64,000 nt of DNA, taken from the NCBI GenBank assembly GCA_947499125.1, contig CANMMP010000005.1, positions 282,552-346,551 on the forward strand, in the 5' to 3' direction. Positions within the stretch are counted from its first letter, which is position 1. Every line of letters starts with the position of its first letter. The stretch comes from an uncultured Pontibacter sp. Its GTDB lineage: Bacteria; Bacteroidota; Bacteroidia; Cytophagales; Hymenobacteraceae. This document shows, in pieces, positions 52,586-63,980 of this stretch. Below the pieces are notes generated by a model. The model was not told where the DNA came from and did not search any database. It worked only from the letters and a program-made list of their open reading frames with translations. Both the position numbers and the translations under genes were made by a program.

Positions 52586-55204
52586 TTATTCTCCGGATGG
52601 TATCTCTACGTCAATGTTATTGAACTGTATCCTTCCATCTTCCAGCACAGCTTCCACTACAGAGTCTTTGCTTATAGTTCCGGCCAGTATTTCCTTCGAA
52701 AGCTCGTTCAGTACCTGGCGTTGTAATACACGCTTCAATGGTCGGGCACCAAATTGAGGGTCGTAACCCTGCTCGCCCAGGTAATCCAATACCTCATCGG
52801 TTGCAACTAACCTGATGCCGGCTTCCTCCAGTCGGTCCTGTATCTGGTTAAACTGTATCTTAACGATCTTGCGGAGATCGCCGCGGCTCAGCGGACGGAA
52901 CATCACCAACTCATCAATACGGTTTAAAAACTCCGGTCTTACCGATTTCTTCAGTAGTTCAAACACTTCATCTTTGGTGCGCTCCACCACTTCGTCGTGG
53001 TTAACGTCATCCATCGTCTCGAAATTGCTCTGTATAATATGCGAACCAATATTCGAGGTCATGATGATGATCGTGTTCTTAAAGTTTACTACGCGACCTT
53101 TGCTATCAGTCAGTCGGCCATCGTCAAGCACCTGCAACAAAATGTTAAATACATCCGGGTGCGCTTTCTCGATCTCATCAAGCAATACCACAGAGTATGG
53201 CTTTCTGCGAACCGCTTCTGTTAACTGGCCACCTTCATCATAACCCACATAACCCGGAGGTGCTCCGATCATACGGCTAACGGCATGGCGCTCCTGGTAC
53301 TCACTCATATCAATGCGCACCATGGCGTTCTCATCGTTGAAGAGGTAATCGGCCAGCGCTTTAGCTAATTCGGTTTTACCTACACCGGTTGTACCCAGGA
53401 AAATAAACGAACCAATTGGGCGTTTCGGGTCCTGCATACCGGCACGGCTTCGGCGCACCGCATCCGAAATTGCTTCAATGGCTTCTTCCTGTCCGGCTAC
53501 TCTACGACCCAGTTCCTGCTCCAGGTTCAGAAGTTTCTCGCGGTCCGATTGCAGCATTTTGCTAACCGGAACGCCGGTCCATTTGGCAACAATCTCGGCA
53601 ATGTCTTCGGAGTTCACTTCTTCCTGTAGCATTGGGTTTTCGCCCTGCATTTGGTAAACTTGCTCCTGTAATTCTTTCAGCTTCGCTTCCGCTTCCTGAA
53701 TTTTGCCATAGCGCAATTCAGCTACACGGCCATAGTCGCCGCTTCGTTCAGCCTGCTCGGCTTCCAGTTTATAGTTCTCTATATTCTCTTTTTCTTTCTG
53801 GATGCCTTCAATGATCTGCTTTTCGTTCTGCCATTTGGCTTTCAGGTCATCACGCTTGGTTGATAGCTCAGCGATCTCTTTCGAAAGAACAGTTTCTTTA
53901 TCCTTATCATTCTCACGGCGGATAGCTTCGCGCTCGATCTCCAGTTGCATAATGCGGCGCTGAATCTCATCCAGTTCTACCGGCAGCGAGTCGATCTCGA
54001 TGCGTAGTTTCGCAGCCGCTTCGTCCATCAGGTCAATGGCCTTATCCGGTAAAAAACGGTCTGTAATGTATCGGTTAGAGAGCTCTACCGCAGCAATAAT
54101 AGCGTCGTCTTTAATGCGCACGCCGTGGTGTACTTCATATTTATCTTTTATACCTCGAAGTATAGAAATAGCATCCTGTACGCTTGGCTCATCCACCATT
54201 ACTGCCTGGAAACGGCGTTCCAGCGCTTTGTCTTTCTCGATATACTTCTGATATTCTTTAAGTGTAGTCGCGCCAATAGCATGTAGTTCACCACGCGCCA
54301 AAGCTGGTTTTAAGAGGTTGGCAGCATCCATAGCACTTTCGCCACCTGCTCCGGCACCGATCAGGGTATGGATCTCATCAATGAAAAGTACGATCTCGCC
54401 TTCGGCATCCACCACTTCTTTAATCACCGCCTTCAAACGCTCTTCGAACTCACCTTTATACTTGGCGCCTGCTACTAATAAGCCCATATCCAGACTCATC
54501 AGGGTTTTGTTTTTCAGGTTTTCGGGTACGTCACCGGATACAATCCGCTGGGCCAGTCCTTCCACTATAGCCGTTTTACCAACACCAGGCTCACCTAAAA
54601 GTACCGGGTTATTCTTGGTTCGACGACTCAGTATCTGCAGCACGCGGCGTATCTCTTCATCGCGACCAATAACCGGGTCTATTTTGCCGTTTCGGGCCAT
54701 CTCGTTCAGGTCGCGGGCGTAGCGCTTAAGCGAGTTATACTTTGCTTCAGCATTCTGGTCGGTTACTTTAGCACCACCACGAAGCTCTTTTATCGCTTTT
54801 TTAAGGTCTTTTTCATTAAACCCAACATCTTTCATCAAACCAGCTACACGGTCGCGGCCAGCCAATATACCCAGCAGCATGTGCTCGATGGCAACATACT
54901 CGTCGCCAAATTCTTTCAGGTAAGAAGTTGCTTTCTGCAGCGCTGCATTCGCATCGTTAGCCAGGTACGGACTGCCGCCGCTTACTTTCGGGTAAGCAGT
55001 TACCAGTTCGTCCAGTTTCGTGTTAAGGATGTTGCTGTTGATGTTCAGTTTCTGCAGCAGAAAGTTGGTTACGTTCTCATCTGTCTGCAGAATTGCTTTT
55101 AATATATGCCCTGTTTCAATAGCCTGCTGTTGGTTAACACCGGCTATCTCAGTAGCCTTTTGTATGGCTTCCTGGGCTTTAATGGTATAGTTGTTAAAAT
55201 TCAT
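52586..55204 (-). CDS. clpB: Disaggregase chaperone ClpB
   Basis: An 872-residue class I Clp/Hsp100 ATPase that resolves aggregates with DnaK. N-domain (about 1-145), AAA1 with Walker A GEPGVGKT (about 209) and Walker B VLFIDEIH, the coiled-coil middle domain (about 405-530; Glu/Lys/Arg-rich), AAA2 with GTTGVGKT (about 609) and [14 protein letters not shown], and the C-terminal small domain. The tyrosine pore loop is in the [10 protein letters not shown] segment. No IGL/F ClpP-contact loop is needed, consistent with ClpB not ClpA. Single gene. It has no HrcA- or CIRCE-like sequence that I can see upstream. Confidence 0.98.
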   Translation of the reverse strand: MNFNNYTIKAQEAIQKATEIAGVNQQQAIETGHILKAILQTDENVTNFLLQKLNINSNILNTKLDELVTAYPKVSGGSPYLANDANAALQKATSYLKEFGDEYVAIEHMLLGILAGRDRVAGLMKDVGFNEKDLKKAIKELRGGAKVTDQNAEAKYNSLKRYARDLNEMARNGKIDPVIGRDEEIRRVLQILSRRTKNNPVLLGEPGVGKTAIVEGLAQRIVSGDVPENLKNKTLMSLDMGLLVAGAKYKGEFEERLKAVIKEVVDAEGEIVLFIDEIHTLIGAGAGGESAMDAANLLKPALARGELHAIGATTLKEYQKYIEKDKALERRFQAVMVDEPSVQDAISILRGIKDKYEVHHGVRIKDDAIIAAVELSNRYITDRFLPDKAIDLMDEAAAKLRIEIDSLPVELDEIQRRIMQLEIEREAIRRENDKDKETVLSKEIAELSTKRDDLKAKWQNEKQIIEGIQKEKENIENYKLEAEQAERSGDYGRVAELRYGKIQEAEAKLKELQEQVYQMQGENPMLQEEVNSEDIAEIVAKWTGVPVSKMLQSDREKLLNLEQELGRRVAGQEEAIEAISDAVRRSRAGMQDPKRPIGSFIFLGTTGVGKTELAKALADYLFNDENAMVRIDMSEYQERHAVSRMIGAPPGYVGYDEGGQLTEAVRRKPYSVVLLDEIEKAHPDVFNILLQVLDDGRLTDSKGRVVNFKNTIIIMTSNIGSHIIQSNFETMDDVNHDEVVERTKDEVFELLKKSVRPEFLNRIDELVMFRPLSRGDLRKIVKIQFNQIQDRLEEAGIRLVATDEVLDYLGEQGYDPQFGARPLKRVLQRQVLNELSKEILAGTISKDSVVEAVLEDGRIQFNNIDVEIPSGE

Positions 55205-55337
55205 ATCTCGTTGCCTGTTTTCCTATAGTTATAGTTCTACGAGGTGTATAGCAAAGGGTAAACCAATGGTATTTTGGGTTGGTTTATATGTAATTATGGC
55301 AGGTTTAAAAAGGTGTTATAGATGGAAAACGGACTTT

Positions 55338-55888
55338 TTGTCTGAATCAGGATTTGCAGGATTAAGAAGGATACTCAGGATTTCTTTTTGAGAGTAAATT
55401 CAAAGATTTATGAATTATGATTATGGCCGATACTGGTTGTTGAATACTTTTTTATACTGAAGACTCAGACCACCAAAGTTGATAAGAAGCCCTACCGGAA
55501 AGTTATAGGCTACTGTATAGTTTTTAGCCTGAGCCAGGTGTATATCTTCTAAGCTAACTATAGCTTTCAATTCTACGACATACTCTTTTCAACTATAAAG
55601 TCAGCTCTTCTGCTGCCAACTTCAACTTTATTGTAGTAAATAACCTGCTCCTTTTCCCGTTCAAAACCTAAACCGGCTTGTTCCAACTCAATTGCTAAGC
55701 AACGCTGATAGATTACTTCCTGAAAGCCACTCCCGATTGTATTATGTACTTTCATGGCGCATCCTATAATTTTGAACGTAATATCATCCTGATGTATCAT
55801 TCCACTCCAAATACTTTCATCTTAAAATTTACTTCGCTGAGAGATCCTGTTTATCCTTCTTAATCCTGCAAATCCTGATTCAGACCTC
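55338..55888. mobile_element. Inverted-repeat element carrying a GxxExxY gene
   Basis: The left end (55338-55383) begins TTGTCTGAATCAGGATTTGC and the right end (55843-55888) is its reverse complement, with about 40 bp of near-identical arms (the shared run continues as AGGATTAAGAAGGATA). The roughly 550-bp element holds one gene, the frameshifted GxxExxY pseudogene on the minus strand. The right arm supplies the nfi stop codon: GTCTGA reads Val then TGA. The same ends, without a gene, bracket 11957-12451. No target duplication is visible. Confidence 0.65.
55421..55800 (-). pseudogene. Frameshifted GxxExxY-family protein gene
   Basis: The first part, 55800 down to 55573, encodes GCAMKVHNTIGSGFQEVIYQR with the name motif GFQEVIY, and ERE/RRADFIVE of the PD-(D/E)xK-like core, then hits TAG. 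A second frame from 55582 down to TAA 55421 continues YVVELKAIVSLEDIHLAQAK (with the ExK lysine) and NYTVAYNFPVGLLINFGG, the expected end of the family. Joining needs one extra or two missing bases near 55583-55590. Intact length would be about 126 residues, normal for the family. The function of GxxExxY proteins is not established; nuclease activity is an inference from fold. Confidence 0.85.
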
Positions 55889-56563
55889 ACTCTTAAAAAC
55901 TGCTGCATAATGGTCTGCTAACCTTGTTGGTTCGGGTAGTTTATGTTTTATAGCACAGGCCATAGCTATATTGGTAGCTGATTCCAGGTCCATTAAGTGC
56001 CCGGGCGATACAAAGACGGGCTTTACATTATCCTTGGTCCGGAGCACGTTTGCAATTATTTCATCTTTATAAACCAGCGGGGAGATAGCGCCTTTTGTAA
56101 CTTCTGGTTCTTTATACTTGCCTACGAGTACTTTTTTTGCCACACCCATAGTTGGCTTGTTCAGGTGCAGGCCCACATGTGTGGCAATGCCGAGGCGGCG
56201 CGGGTGTGAAATGCCATGACCATCCACCATGATCAGATCGGGTTTTTGTTGCAGCTTTTCGTAGGCTTTTAGCAGGTTAGGTGCCTCCCGGAAGGCCAGG
56301 AAACCAGGAATGTAAGGCAACTCCACCGCTCCGACATGGTACACCTTCTCTATTATTTCCAGGCTAGGGTAGGAGAGAAGTATAAACGCAGAAAGTATAG
56401 TGTCCTCACCTATAAAAGAGGAGTCGCAGCCGGCAATAAGCTTTAGCTCGAAGTCGGGTTTTTGTAGTACGATGCGTTCCTGCATTTCGCGTTGCTGCTC
56501 GGTTAGCCTGGCAAGTATAGCCGGGTCGGGGGCAGAGTAATCGAAGCGTCGGTAGTAGGCCAT
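55880..56563 (-). CDS. nfi: Endonuclease V
   Basis: A 227-residue deoxyinosine 3'-endonuclease, cutting one base past deaminated adenine for repair. The metal-binding Asp is in IAGCDSSFIG (about 45), VELPYIPGFLAFREAP (about 80-95) contains the catalytic Tyr and Glu, MVDGHGISHPRRLGIATHVG (about 112-131) another Asp and the lesion-recognition loop, and GVAKKVLVGKY the Lys. All are intact. The TGA stop is contributed by the end of an inverted repeat, and the gene has the usual length, so insertion cost it at most a few terminal residues. Confidence 0.95.
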   Translation of the reverse strand: MAYYRRFDYSAPDPAILARLTEQQREMQERIVLQKPDFELKLIAGCDSSFIGEDTILSAFILLSYPSLEIIEKVYHVGAVELPYIPGFLAFREAPNLLKAYEKLQQKPDLIMVDGHGISHPRRLGIATHVGLHLNKPTMGVAKKVLVGKYKEPEVTKGAISPLVYKDEIIANVLRTKDNVKPVFVSPGHLMDLESATNIAMACAIKHKLPEPTRLADHYAAVFKSEV

Positions 56564-56673
56564 AAAATCAATACTGGATGATGAAATAACTGACTTATAA
56601 TTAATTTTTCCTCAGTTTCATGTCATACGTATTCACCATTCAATCATCCGGAATCCAGTAATTCAAAATTAAA

Positions 56674-57348
56674 CTATGCGCTGCAAGGGTATATTAGTTT
56701 GGCAAAAAGCAGGTTCCAGCGGTTATCTATATATCCAAAATGAAACTCGAAAGAAGTAGCGGTGTGCAACACGGACTTTTGAACGCGTGGCAGGGTGGTC
56801 TGTATTCTTTTTACCTGGGCCAGGGGCAGGTCTGCATAGTTCCAATAACCACTTTTCTGAAACTTTTCCGGACCCGAAACAAAGCAGCCATCCTTACTAT
56901 AGCCTGATTGCCCGGCATCGTAGTTCATGTCGGCACAGTCAAAAGTAGGCCATGTTTCTTGCTGCAGGTTGCAGGTTTTTACTTCATCTTTAATAGTAAA
57001 GAAAGAACGGCCCTGGAACTCCCGTTTAAAGTTATTGATATTTTCTACCAGGCTCATTTTGGGCACTGCGCCTGGCTGCTCAATTATCCAGAGGCCATAA
57101 TCAGGATGGATGAAGTCGTTTATAGTTTCCGCATCAGATGCCTGCACCGCTGCTAAAAAATGGTTGAAGGCTGCCGTAAAGTTTGTGGAATCGGTAGCTA
57201 TATTTTCGGTCTTTATAGTTGTTGTATCTGGTGTGTTTGCTAAGGAGTCAGTGTGCTGTTCAGTTGTTATAGTATCGGTGGGCTGGTCTTTTGAGGTGCA
57301 TTGGCAAAGTATAAAGCTTAGTATGGTAAGTATAAATAGTCGTGACAT
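56674..57348 (-). CDS. Lipoprotein of unknown function
   Basis: A 224-residue lipoprotein with lipobox LCQC (about residues 14-17), a Thr/Asp/Glu-rich linker to about 55, then a globular domain beginning FTAAFNHFLAAVQASDAETI with aromatic-rich strands (YGLWIIEQPG, SFEFHFGYIDNRWNLLF) and several Cys residues. The N-terminal part of the domain is reminiscent of NTF2-like proteins but I do not assign it. It is a single gene, 110 bases upstream of nfi on the same strand. Confidence 0.7.
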   Translation of the reverse strand: MSRLFILTILSFILCQCTSKDQPTDTITTEQHTDSLANTPDTTTIKTENIATDSTNFTAAFNHFLAAVQASDAETINDFIHPDYGLWIIEQPGAVPKMSLVENINNFKREFQGRSFFTIKDEVKTCNLQQETWPTFDCADMNYDAGQSGYSKDGCFVSGPEKFQKSGYWNYADLPLAQVKRIQTTLPRVQKSVLHTATSFEFHFGYIDNRWNLLFAKLIYPCSA

Positions 57349-57497
57349 ATGCTGAGCGTTTTATTAAAGAGTACGCGAAGCAACTGCTTTAAGATAAGAT
57401 AGCATTAACCCTGCATAAGTGGTGGCGTACAAAAAAAGGTAGCATAGCCTTTTCGCTGTGTAGAAGGTATCACATTCAATATATATTGACTAAACCT

Positions 57498-58122
57498 ATG
57501 GACATGCTCCTGAACCGGGAGGAAGCTGCCGATCTGTTGGCTCATCAACTGGAGAAGTATAAAAACCAGGATGGCGTAGTGCTGGCTATTCCGAGGGGTG
57601 GTGTGCCAGTTGCCGCGCCCATTGCCCGGTATCTAAATATGCCCCTCGACCTGGTGCTGGTAAAAAAGATAGGGCATCCGGCCAATCCTGAATTCGCCAT
57701 CGGTTCTGTAAGCCTCGATACAATAACCATTGACTCTACTATAAATGTACCGGAAACATATGTAAAAGCAGAAGCCGAACGTGTGCGGGATAAGCTGAAA
57801 GGTAAGTATAAACTCTTTATGGGCGACCGAGCGCCGCTGGCCTTACATGGTAAAGTGGTAATTATTGTAGATGATGGCATCGCAACAGGTAAAACCCTGG
57901 AGGCAACTATAGAACTGGTAAAAGCAAATCAGCCGGCCAAAATTATAGTTGCCGTGCCGGTAGCGCCATTAGCAGTTATTAAAAAGGTAGAGCAGGAAGT
58001 TGATGAGGTGGTGTGTTTGCTAAGCCCACCATCTTTCCAGGCAGTGGGGTCAGTTTTACAAAGAATTTAACCAGACCTCTGATGAAGAAGTTATCCGAAT
58101 AATGCGCCTGTTTCATTCCTGA
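57498..58122 (+). pseudogene. Phosphoribosyltransferase-family gene with a C-terminal frameshift
   Basis: From ATG 57498 (TTG 57486 is also in frame) the protein has the type I PRTase fold: VVLAIPRGGVPVAAPIAR, KKIGHPANPEFAIGSV and the PRPP motif VVIIVDDGIATGKT (about 118-131). The frame stops at TAA 58068-58070 after SVLQRI. One base on, from 58051 to TGA 58120-58122, the other frame reads QFYKEFNQTSDEEVIRIM, the expected end after QAVG. Thus one extra base near 58046-58050 replaces about 23 residues with six. The catalytic part is whole, so a truncated enzyme is possible. Confidence 0.8.
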
Positions 58123-58127
58123 AAAAA

Positions 58128-59459
58128 TTACCTGTCTACTATAAACTTGCGCTGCCACTCCTGCTTTTGCGTTGTTCCCTTCATAATGTAAAGCCCGTTT
58201 CCGTCAAGCAATTCCGTGTCGATCTGTATTTTAAACCGGCCGTTTTGGTTGGTATACCCATTTAAAGTATAAACCTCTTTGCCATTCGTCGAAAAAACCG
58301 TGATCTGGGTGTAAGTGCCTGGTTCTGCCTGGATACTGGCTGTAACAAATTGCTCGATCACATGCGTTGGATATACCTGTAATGCTACTTCGTTTATAGT
58401 TTGCTTTACCGATACCACTTTTGATAAAGTACTTTTCCCATCGCTGTCAACTTGTTTTAACCTATAGTAGGTAGTGCCACCCGAAAGCTCAGGTGCTGTG
58501 TCCAGGTAAGTATACTGGCGCGATGTGGAAGTGGTGCCGGCTCCGTCTACACGGCCTATAGGTTCAAACAATATCGAATCCGGAGACCGCTGTACTTCAA
58601 AGTATAGATTGTTCTTTTCGGAAGCTGTTTCCCAGGTGAGTTCTACAAGGCCGCTATTTTTAACTGTTGCGTCAAAACTGGTGAGCTGAACCGGCATCGG
58701 AACTATAAATAAGGACTCCAGGGCTTCGAACCAGCGCTGTGCCATTTTCTCTTCCCCAGCCTCGTTAGGGTGAACTCCATCCCAGGTGTCAGCCCCGGGT
58801 GTTGGGTCGAAGCCGGTGAACTGGTCTACAAGTATAACTTCTGATGCTGCGGTGTTTAGCGATTGTGCAAATTCAGGAATGCGCTCATTCAACTCTACTA
58901 TATTATCAGCGATAGGGGGCCCAACATTGCCACCATTGGCAGGTATAAGCTTAGATAGTAATATGGTCACATTCGGATTTTTAGCCCTGAGTTGGGTAAT
59001 TACTTCGCGGAGCTCATTTAAGGTTTCGTCTATAGGCTGATCCCGGAACATATCATTTGTGCCCAGGTGCATCAGCACTATATCCGGGGTGTAATTTGCC
59101 AGCCAGTCACTGAGCTTGCCTGCACCAGGTTCCTCATTATTGCCATAAAGTACCTGGTCGGTGCTCCAGCCCCAATGCCCTTCGTTATAGTTTGTGAAAG
59201 TTTCACCTTTATAGACTGTATTCTGAGCAGGAGAGAGACCACCGTTATTGCTATCATGCGACCCTATAAACTCAGCTTCAAGCTCAGCATCGATCAGTTT
59301 TTTCCAAAGGTTAAACCTGTAACTGGCGTATTCGGTGTTGCCTTGCGTTATGGAGTTGCCTAAACAGAGTATGCGTTTTGCCTGTCCCCAAAGTACCCCG
59401 GGTAACATGGTCAGGAGCAAAGCAAATAACAAACTGAAGGTAAATTTCCCCATAGGCAC
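58128..59459 (-). CDS. Secreted SGNH/GDSL hydrolase with type IX sorting domain
   Basis: A 443-residue esterase-type protein: signal peptide (ending about VLWGQ), SGNH hydrolase domain with LGNSITQG (Ser about 35), the Gly and Asn blocks HLGTNDM (about 130-136), and the Asp/His pair DGVHPNEAG (about 225-230), then a fibronectin-like linker (about 260-350) and a C-terminal Por secretion (T9SS type A) sorting domain ending RKFIVDR. It is thus predicted to be exported by type IX secretion and attached or released at the surface. Substrate is unknown; acyl- or acetyl-carbohydrate esterase is plausible. The gene ends six bases from the frameshifted PRTase. Confidence 0.9.
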   Translation of the reverse strand: MPMGKFTFSLLFALLLTMLPGVLWGQAKRILCLGNSITQGNTEYASYRFNLWKKLIDAELEAEFIGSHDSNNGGLSPAQNTVYKGETFTNYNEGHWGWSTDQVLYGNNEEPGAGKLSDWLANYTPDIVLMHLGTNDMFRDQPIDETLNELREVITQLRAKNPNVTILLSKLIPANGGNVGPPIADNIVELNERIPEFAQSLNTAASEVILVDQFTGFDPTPGADTWDGVHPNEAGEEKMAQRWFEALESLFIVPMPVQLTSFDATVKNSGLVELTWETASEKNNLYFEVQRSPDSILFEPIGRVDGAGTTSTSRQYTYLDTAPELSGGTTYYRLKQVDSDGKSTLSKVVSVKQTINEVALQVYPTHVIEQFVTASIQAEPGTYTQITVFSTNGKEVYTLNGYTNQNGRFKIQIDTELLDGNGLYIMKGTTQKQEWQRKFIVDR

Positions 59460-59673
59460 ATGCTGAATTGTACTTTACATATTTAAAGTATAAATAACTT
59501 ATACTTAGACGTATCGGCTACAGATATGTTGTACTCTCCTGTTCAATTAGCCTATACAAGTAAACTATGCATGTGTAAGATTAGTCGGTTAAAGAATAGT
59601 ATCTGCTTTATCCTGGTTATGGTTTGAGCGCCCCTAAACTGTCCGGGCACTTACTCATTATCAAAAAGACTCT

Positions 59674-59681
59674 TATATTTG
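59674..59681 (+). promoter_or_regulatory. -7 element TATATTTG upstream of icd
   Basis: TATATTTG sits 129 bases before the icd ATG, with TTAC at the -33 distance. The 59460-59809 spacer is otherwise free of genes and has no clear riboswitch; the long leader (about 120 bases) may carry post-transcriptional control. Confidence 0.45.
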
Positions 59682-59797
59682 CTTGCCCAACCGGGAAGTA
59701 TAAAGCAGGTGAGAAACCCTTATAAGCTTGCCGGCTGTAATCTTTTGTATACAAACTATAAACTGTGCCGTTACTTTAAAATGGTTATCAGTTCTAA

Positions 59798-62038
<2,241 letters not shown>

Positions 62039-62059
62039 TCTGAAGTATAAAATATAAAT

Positions 62060-62094
62060 TGAAAAGGCTGCCTGAGAGATCGGGTGGCCTTTTT
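62060..62094 (+). terminator. Terminator of icd
   Basis: AAGGCTGCCTGA and TCGGGTGGCCTT pair with G-U contacts around GAGA, followed by six T; begins 22 bases after the stop. Confidence 0.75.
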
Positions 62095-62097
62095 TGA

Positions 62098-62598
62098 TTA
62101 AGGTATCTGAGAGCAGGTTTTGATAATCCATTGGTCACTATCTTTATTTATTATAACGAGTTGTGCAGTATTTATGAAATCGGATCCCTTTTCTTCTACT
62201 GTATCAACAGGATAGCCCCTAAAGTGACTTGTAGTATAATATAGTTTAAAATGATTCTTCTTTAATTCTTTTATACTTACTCCAGACCCAAACCTACTTT
62301 CTTCTCCACCTGATTGACTACCTTCTGAAAACAATAAGCTTTCTATTGTTTTAGTTCTTAATGTGTGATTCAAACTTGAATCAGTGCTACTAATATAAAA
62401 CTCAACTATATCAGGTGCTTCAGTTTCTGGGTTAGGGTATAAAATTTTTATATCAGTGATACATGTTTTTGTGATCATAATTCCATCCTCACTTAAGCTT
62501 TTTACTTTATTATCTAACACTTCTTTGTTGTCAGTATTACAACTGGTCGCCATAAGGAGTGTAATTGATAATAAGATTGGAATTATGTATAATTTCAT
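62098..62598 (-). CDS. AT-rich lipoprotein of unknown function
   Basis: A 166-residue lipoprotein (lipobox MATSC), Asp/Glu/Ser-rich, with a short beta-rich domain (KLYYTTSHFRGYPVDTV, AQLVIINKDSDQWIIKTC). No family is recognised. Base composition is distinctly more AT-rich than the adjacent icd, and it lies between icd and a RAYT/REP region, suggesting imported or orphan DNA. Upstream of its start (62599-62660) is very AT-rich and probably holds the promoter. Confidence 0.65.
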   Translation of the reverse strand: MKLYIIPILLSITLLMATSCNTDNKEVLDNKVKSLSEDGIMITKTCITDIKILYPNPETEAPDIVEFYISSTDSSLNHTLRTKTIESLLFSEGSQSGGEESRFGSGVSIKELKKNHFKLYYTTSHFRGYPVDTVEEKGSDFINTAQLVIINKDSDQWIIKTCSQIP

Positions 62599-62663
62599 TG
62601 ATGTATATTATTGCTAATTAAATTTAATAGATATTTTAATAACTACTAACTATAATCTCCCTA

Positions 62664-62807
62664 TGCCGCAAGTTTAGCGTTAACGCAACTTGTGGCTGTG
62701 CATTGGGCCAGTTTGCAACTGGCTAATCTATAGTTCCGGAAAAAGGCAGTTGCAAACTGCCGCCAATTAAAACCACCAGTTCCCGCTTCGCTCAAACTGG
62801 CGGTATG
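62664..62807. repeat. REP element (RAYT-type), copy 2, adjacent to its transposase
   Basis: The same three-hairpin order as 17814-17959: TGCCGCAAGTTTAGCG with CGCAACTTGTGGC, a GCCAGTTTGCAACTGGC hairpin with a neighbouring GGCAGTTGCAAACTGCC, then ACCAGTTCCCG with CAAACTGGCGGT. It ends 16 bases before the RAYT start codon, the classic REP-RAYT arrangement. CTATAGTT lies between hairpins. Confidence 0.8.
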
Positions 62808-62822
62808 TTCGTATAGTATCCC

Positions 62823-63371
62823 ATGAGCTGAAACTATAAGATCAACGACCAGAGTAAGCTGCACTTCATCTCTTTTGCAACTATAAATTGGATAGATGTT
62901 TTTACCAGACCTGCTTACAAACACATTATAGTTGATAGCCTGAATTACTGCATAAAGCATAAAGGACTGGAAGTATACGCTTGGTGCATCATGTCTAACC
63001 ACGTTCATCTCATTATTGGTTCGCACACTGCAAATCAATCTGAGATTATCCGCGATCTTAAAAAGCATACTTCCAAAACTATAGTAAAAGCAATTATCGA
63101 TAATCCGCAGGAAAGCCGGAAAGAATGGATGCTATGGATGTTTGAGCGGGCAGGTAAGCGAAATACTAATAATCAAACATCCCAATTCTGGCAGCAGCAC
63201 AATCAGCCTATCGAACTTAATTCTAATTTCCTGATAAAGCAGAAGTTAAGTTATATACATAACAATCCTGTAGAAGCAGGCATAGTGCGTGAACCGCAGG
63301 ACTACCTTTATAGCAGCGCCTCAGATTATGCTGGAGATAAGGGAATAGTTGATATTATACTTATCAGCTAA
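62823..63371 (+). pseudogene. REP-associated tyrosine transposase (RAYT) with a nonsense codon 3
   Basis: The frame reads M-S-stop-N-Y-K-I-N-D-Q-S-K and onward without a further stop to TAA 63369-63371, about 182 codons, the usual RAYT length. The Y1 domain is complete: FISFATINWIDVFTR, GLEVYAWCIMSNHVHLIIG with the HUH pair HVH (about 58-60), and LSYIHNNPVEAGIV, in which the Tyr is the likely nucleophile, then YLYSSASDYAG. TGA at 62829-62831 probably arose from CGA. ATG 62991 (MSNHVHLI) lies in the frame but lacks most of the domain. RAYTs act on flanking REPs. It is either inactive, translated from an internal non-ATG start, or mis-sequenced. Confidence 0.8.
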
Positions 63372-63380
63372 TATTGCTCT

Positions 63381-63440
63381 TTCGGATTTGCAATTCGGAA
63401 GTATTGTAGCCGCAGATTTGTAATCCGCAATTGCAATGAC
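63381..63440. repeat. Second REP-like palindrome downstream of the RAYT
   Basis: TTCGGATTTGCAATTCGG and CCGCAGATTTGTAATCCGC are two related, inward-facing palindromic units. Together with 62664-62807 they flank the transposase gene on both sides. The rest of 63441-63660 is AT-rich with nothing else recognisable. Confidence 0.5.
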
Positions 63441-63668
63441 AATAGCTGCTAGCAATACATTCAGTAATAAACTGGGTCGACATAAACCTACAATTTGCTC
63501 TCCTTATAAATACGAAGGATAACGATTCATTAAACTTGCAATAAAAGACAACTATAGAAACCATAATAGTAGTAGTACCCGATAACATAAACTATAGAAG
63601 TCTATAAAATAATTCGTCTCACGATCAGGTAGTTACTTTAGGGAAGGGTTTATTTTAAAGGACATCCC

Positions 63669-63698
63669 TTGTTAAACCAAAAACAACTGCTACTTTTG
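63669..63698 (+). promoter_or_regulatory. Strong promoter P1 (rRNA-type)
   Basis: TTG (63669-63671), 19 bases, TACTTTTG (63691-63698), then CATCCCCAATC. First of three similar promoters pointing out of the window. Confidence 0.7.
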
Positions 63699-63823
63699 CA
63701 TCCCCAATCAGCAGGATTGGTTCCTGATATCAGCAGGAAGGGTAGTGGAGTCGGAGTGAAAAGCAGGTGTTAAACTACCTATATTGGAAGCCGGATCACC
63801 AAAAAATAATTCTTCTTAAAAGC

Positions 63824-63855
63824 TTGCAAAGGCTGCGAAATAACTGCTACCTTTG
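63824..63855 (+). promoter_or_regulatory. Strong promoter P2 (rRNA-type)
   Basis: TTG (63824-63826), 21 bases, TACCTTTG (63848-63855), then CACTCCGC. The GAAATAACTGCTACCTTTGC segment resembles that of P1, indicating duplication. Confidence 0.65.
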
Positions 63856-63950
63856 CACTCCGCTTCGGGTCATGACCTGGAGAGAAAAGCACTTGAAAAA
63901 GCAGCAGGCTTTGAAGAGAAAAGAAAAAAATAAAATTTAGTGGCAGGGTA

Positions 63951-63980
63951 TTGCAAGTAGAAAAACTCTTCTTACCTTTG
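63951..63980 (+). promoter_or_regulatory. Strong promoter P3 (rRNA-type)
   Basis: TTG (63951-63953), 19 bases, TACCTTTG (63973-63980), then CACTCCCAATCGG. The gene served lies beyond base 64000; the arrangement is typical of a Bacteroidota rRNA operon leader, but no rRNA sequence is visible here. Confidence 0.7.
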
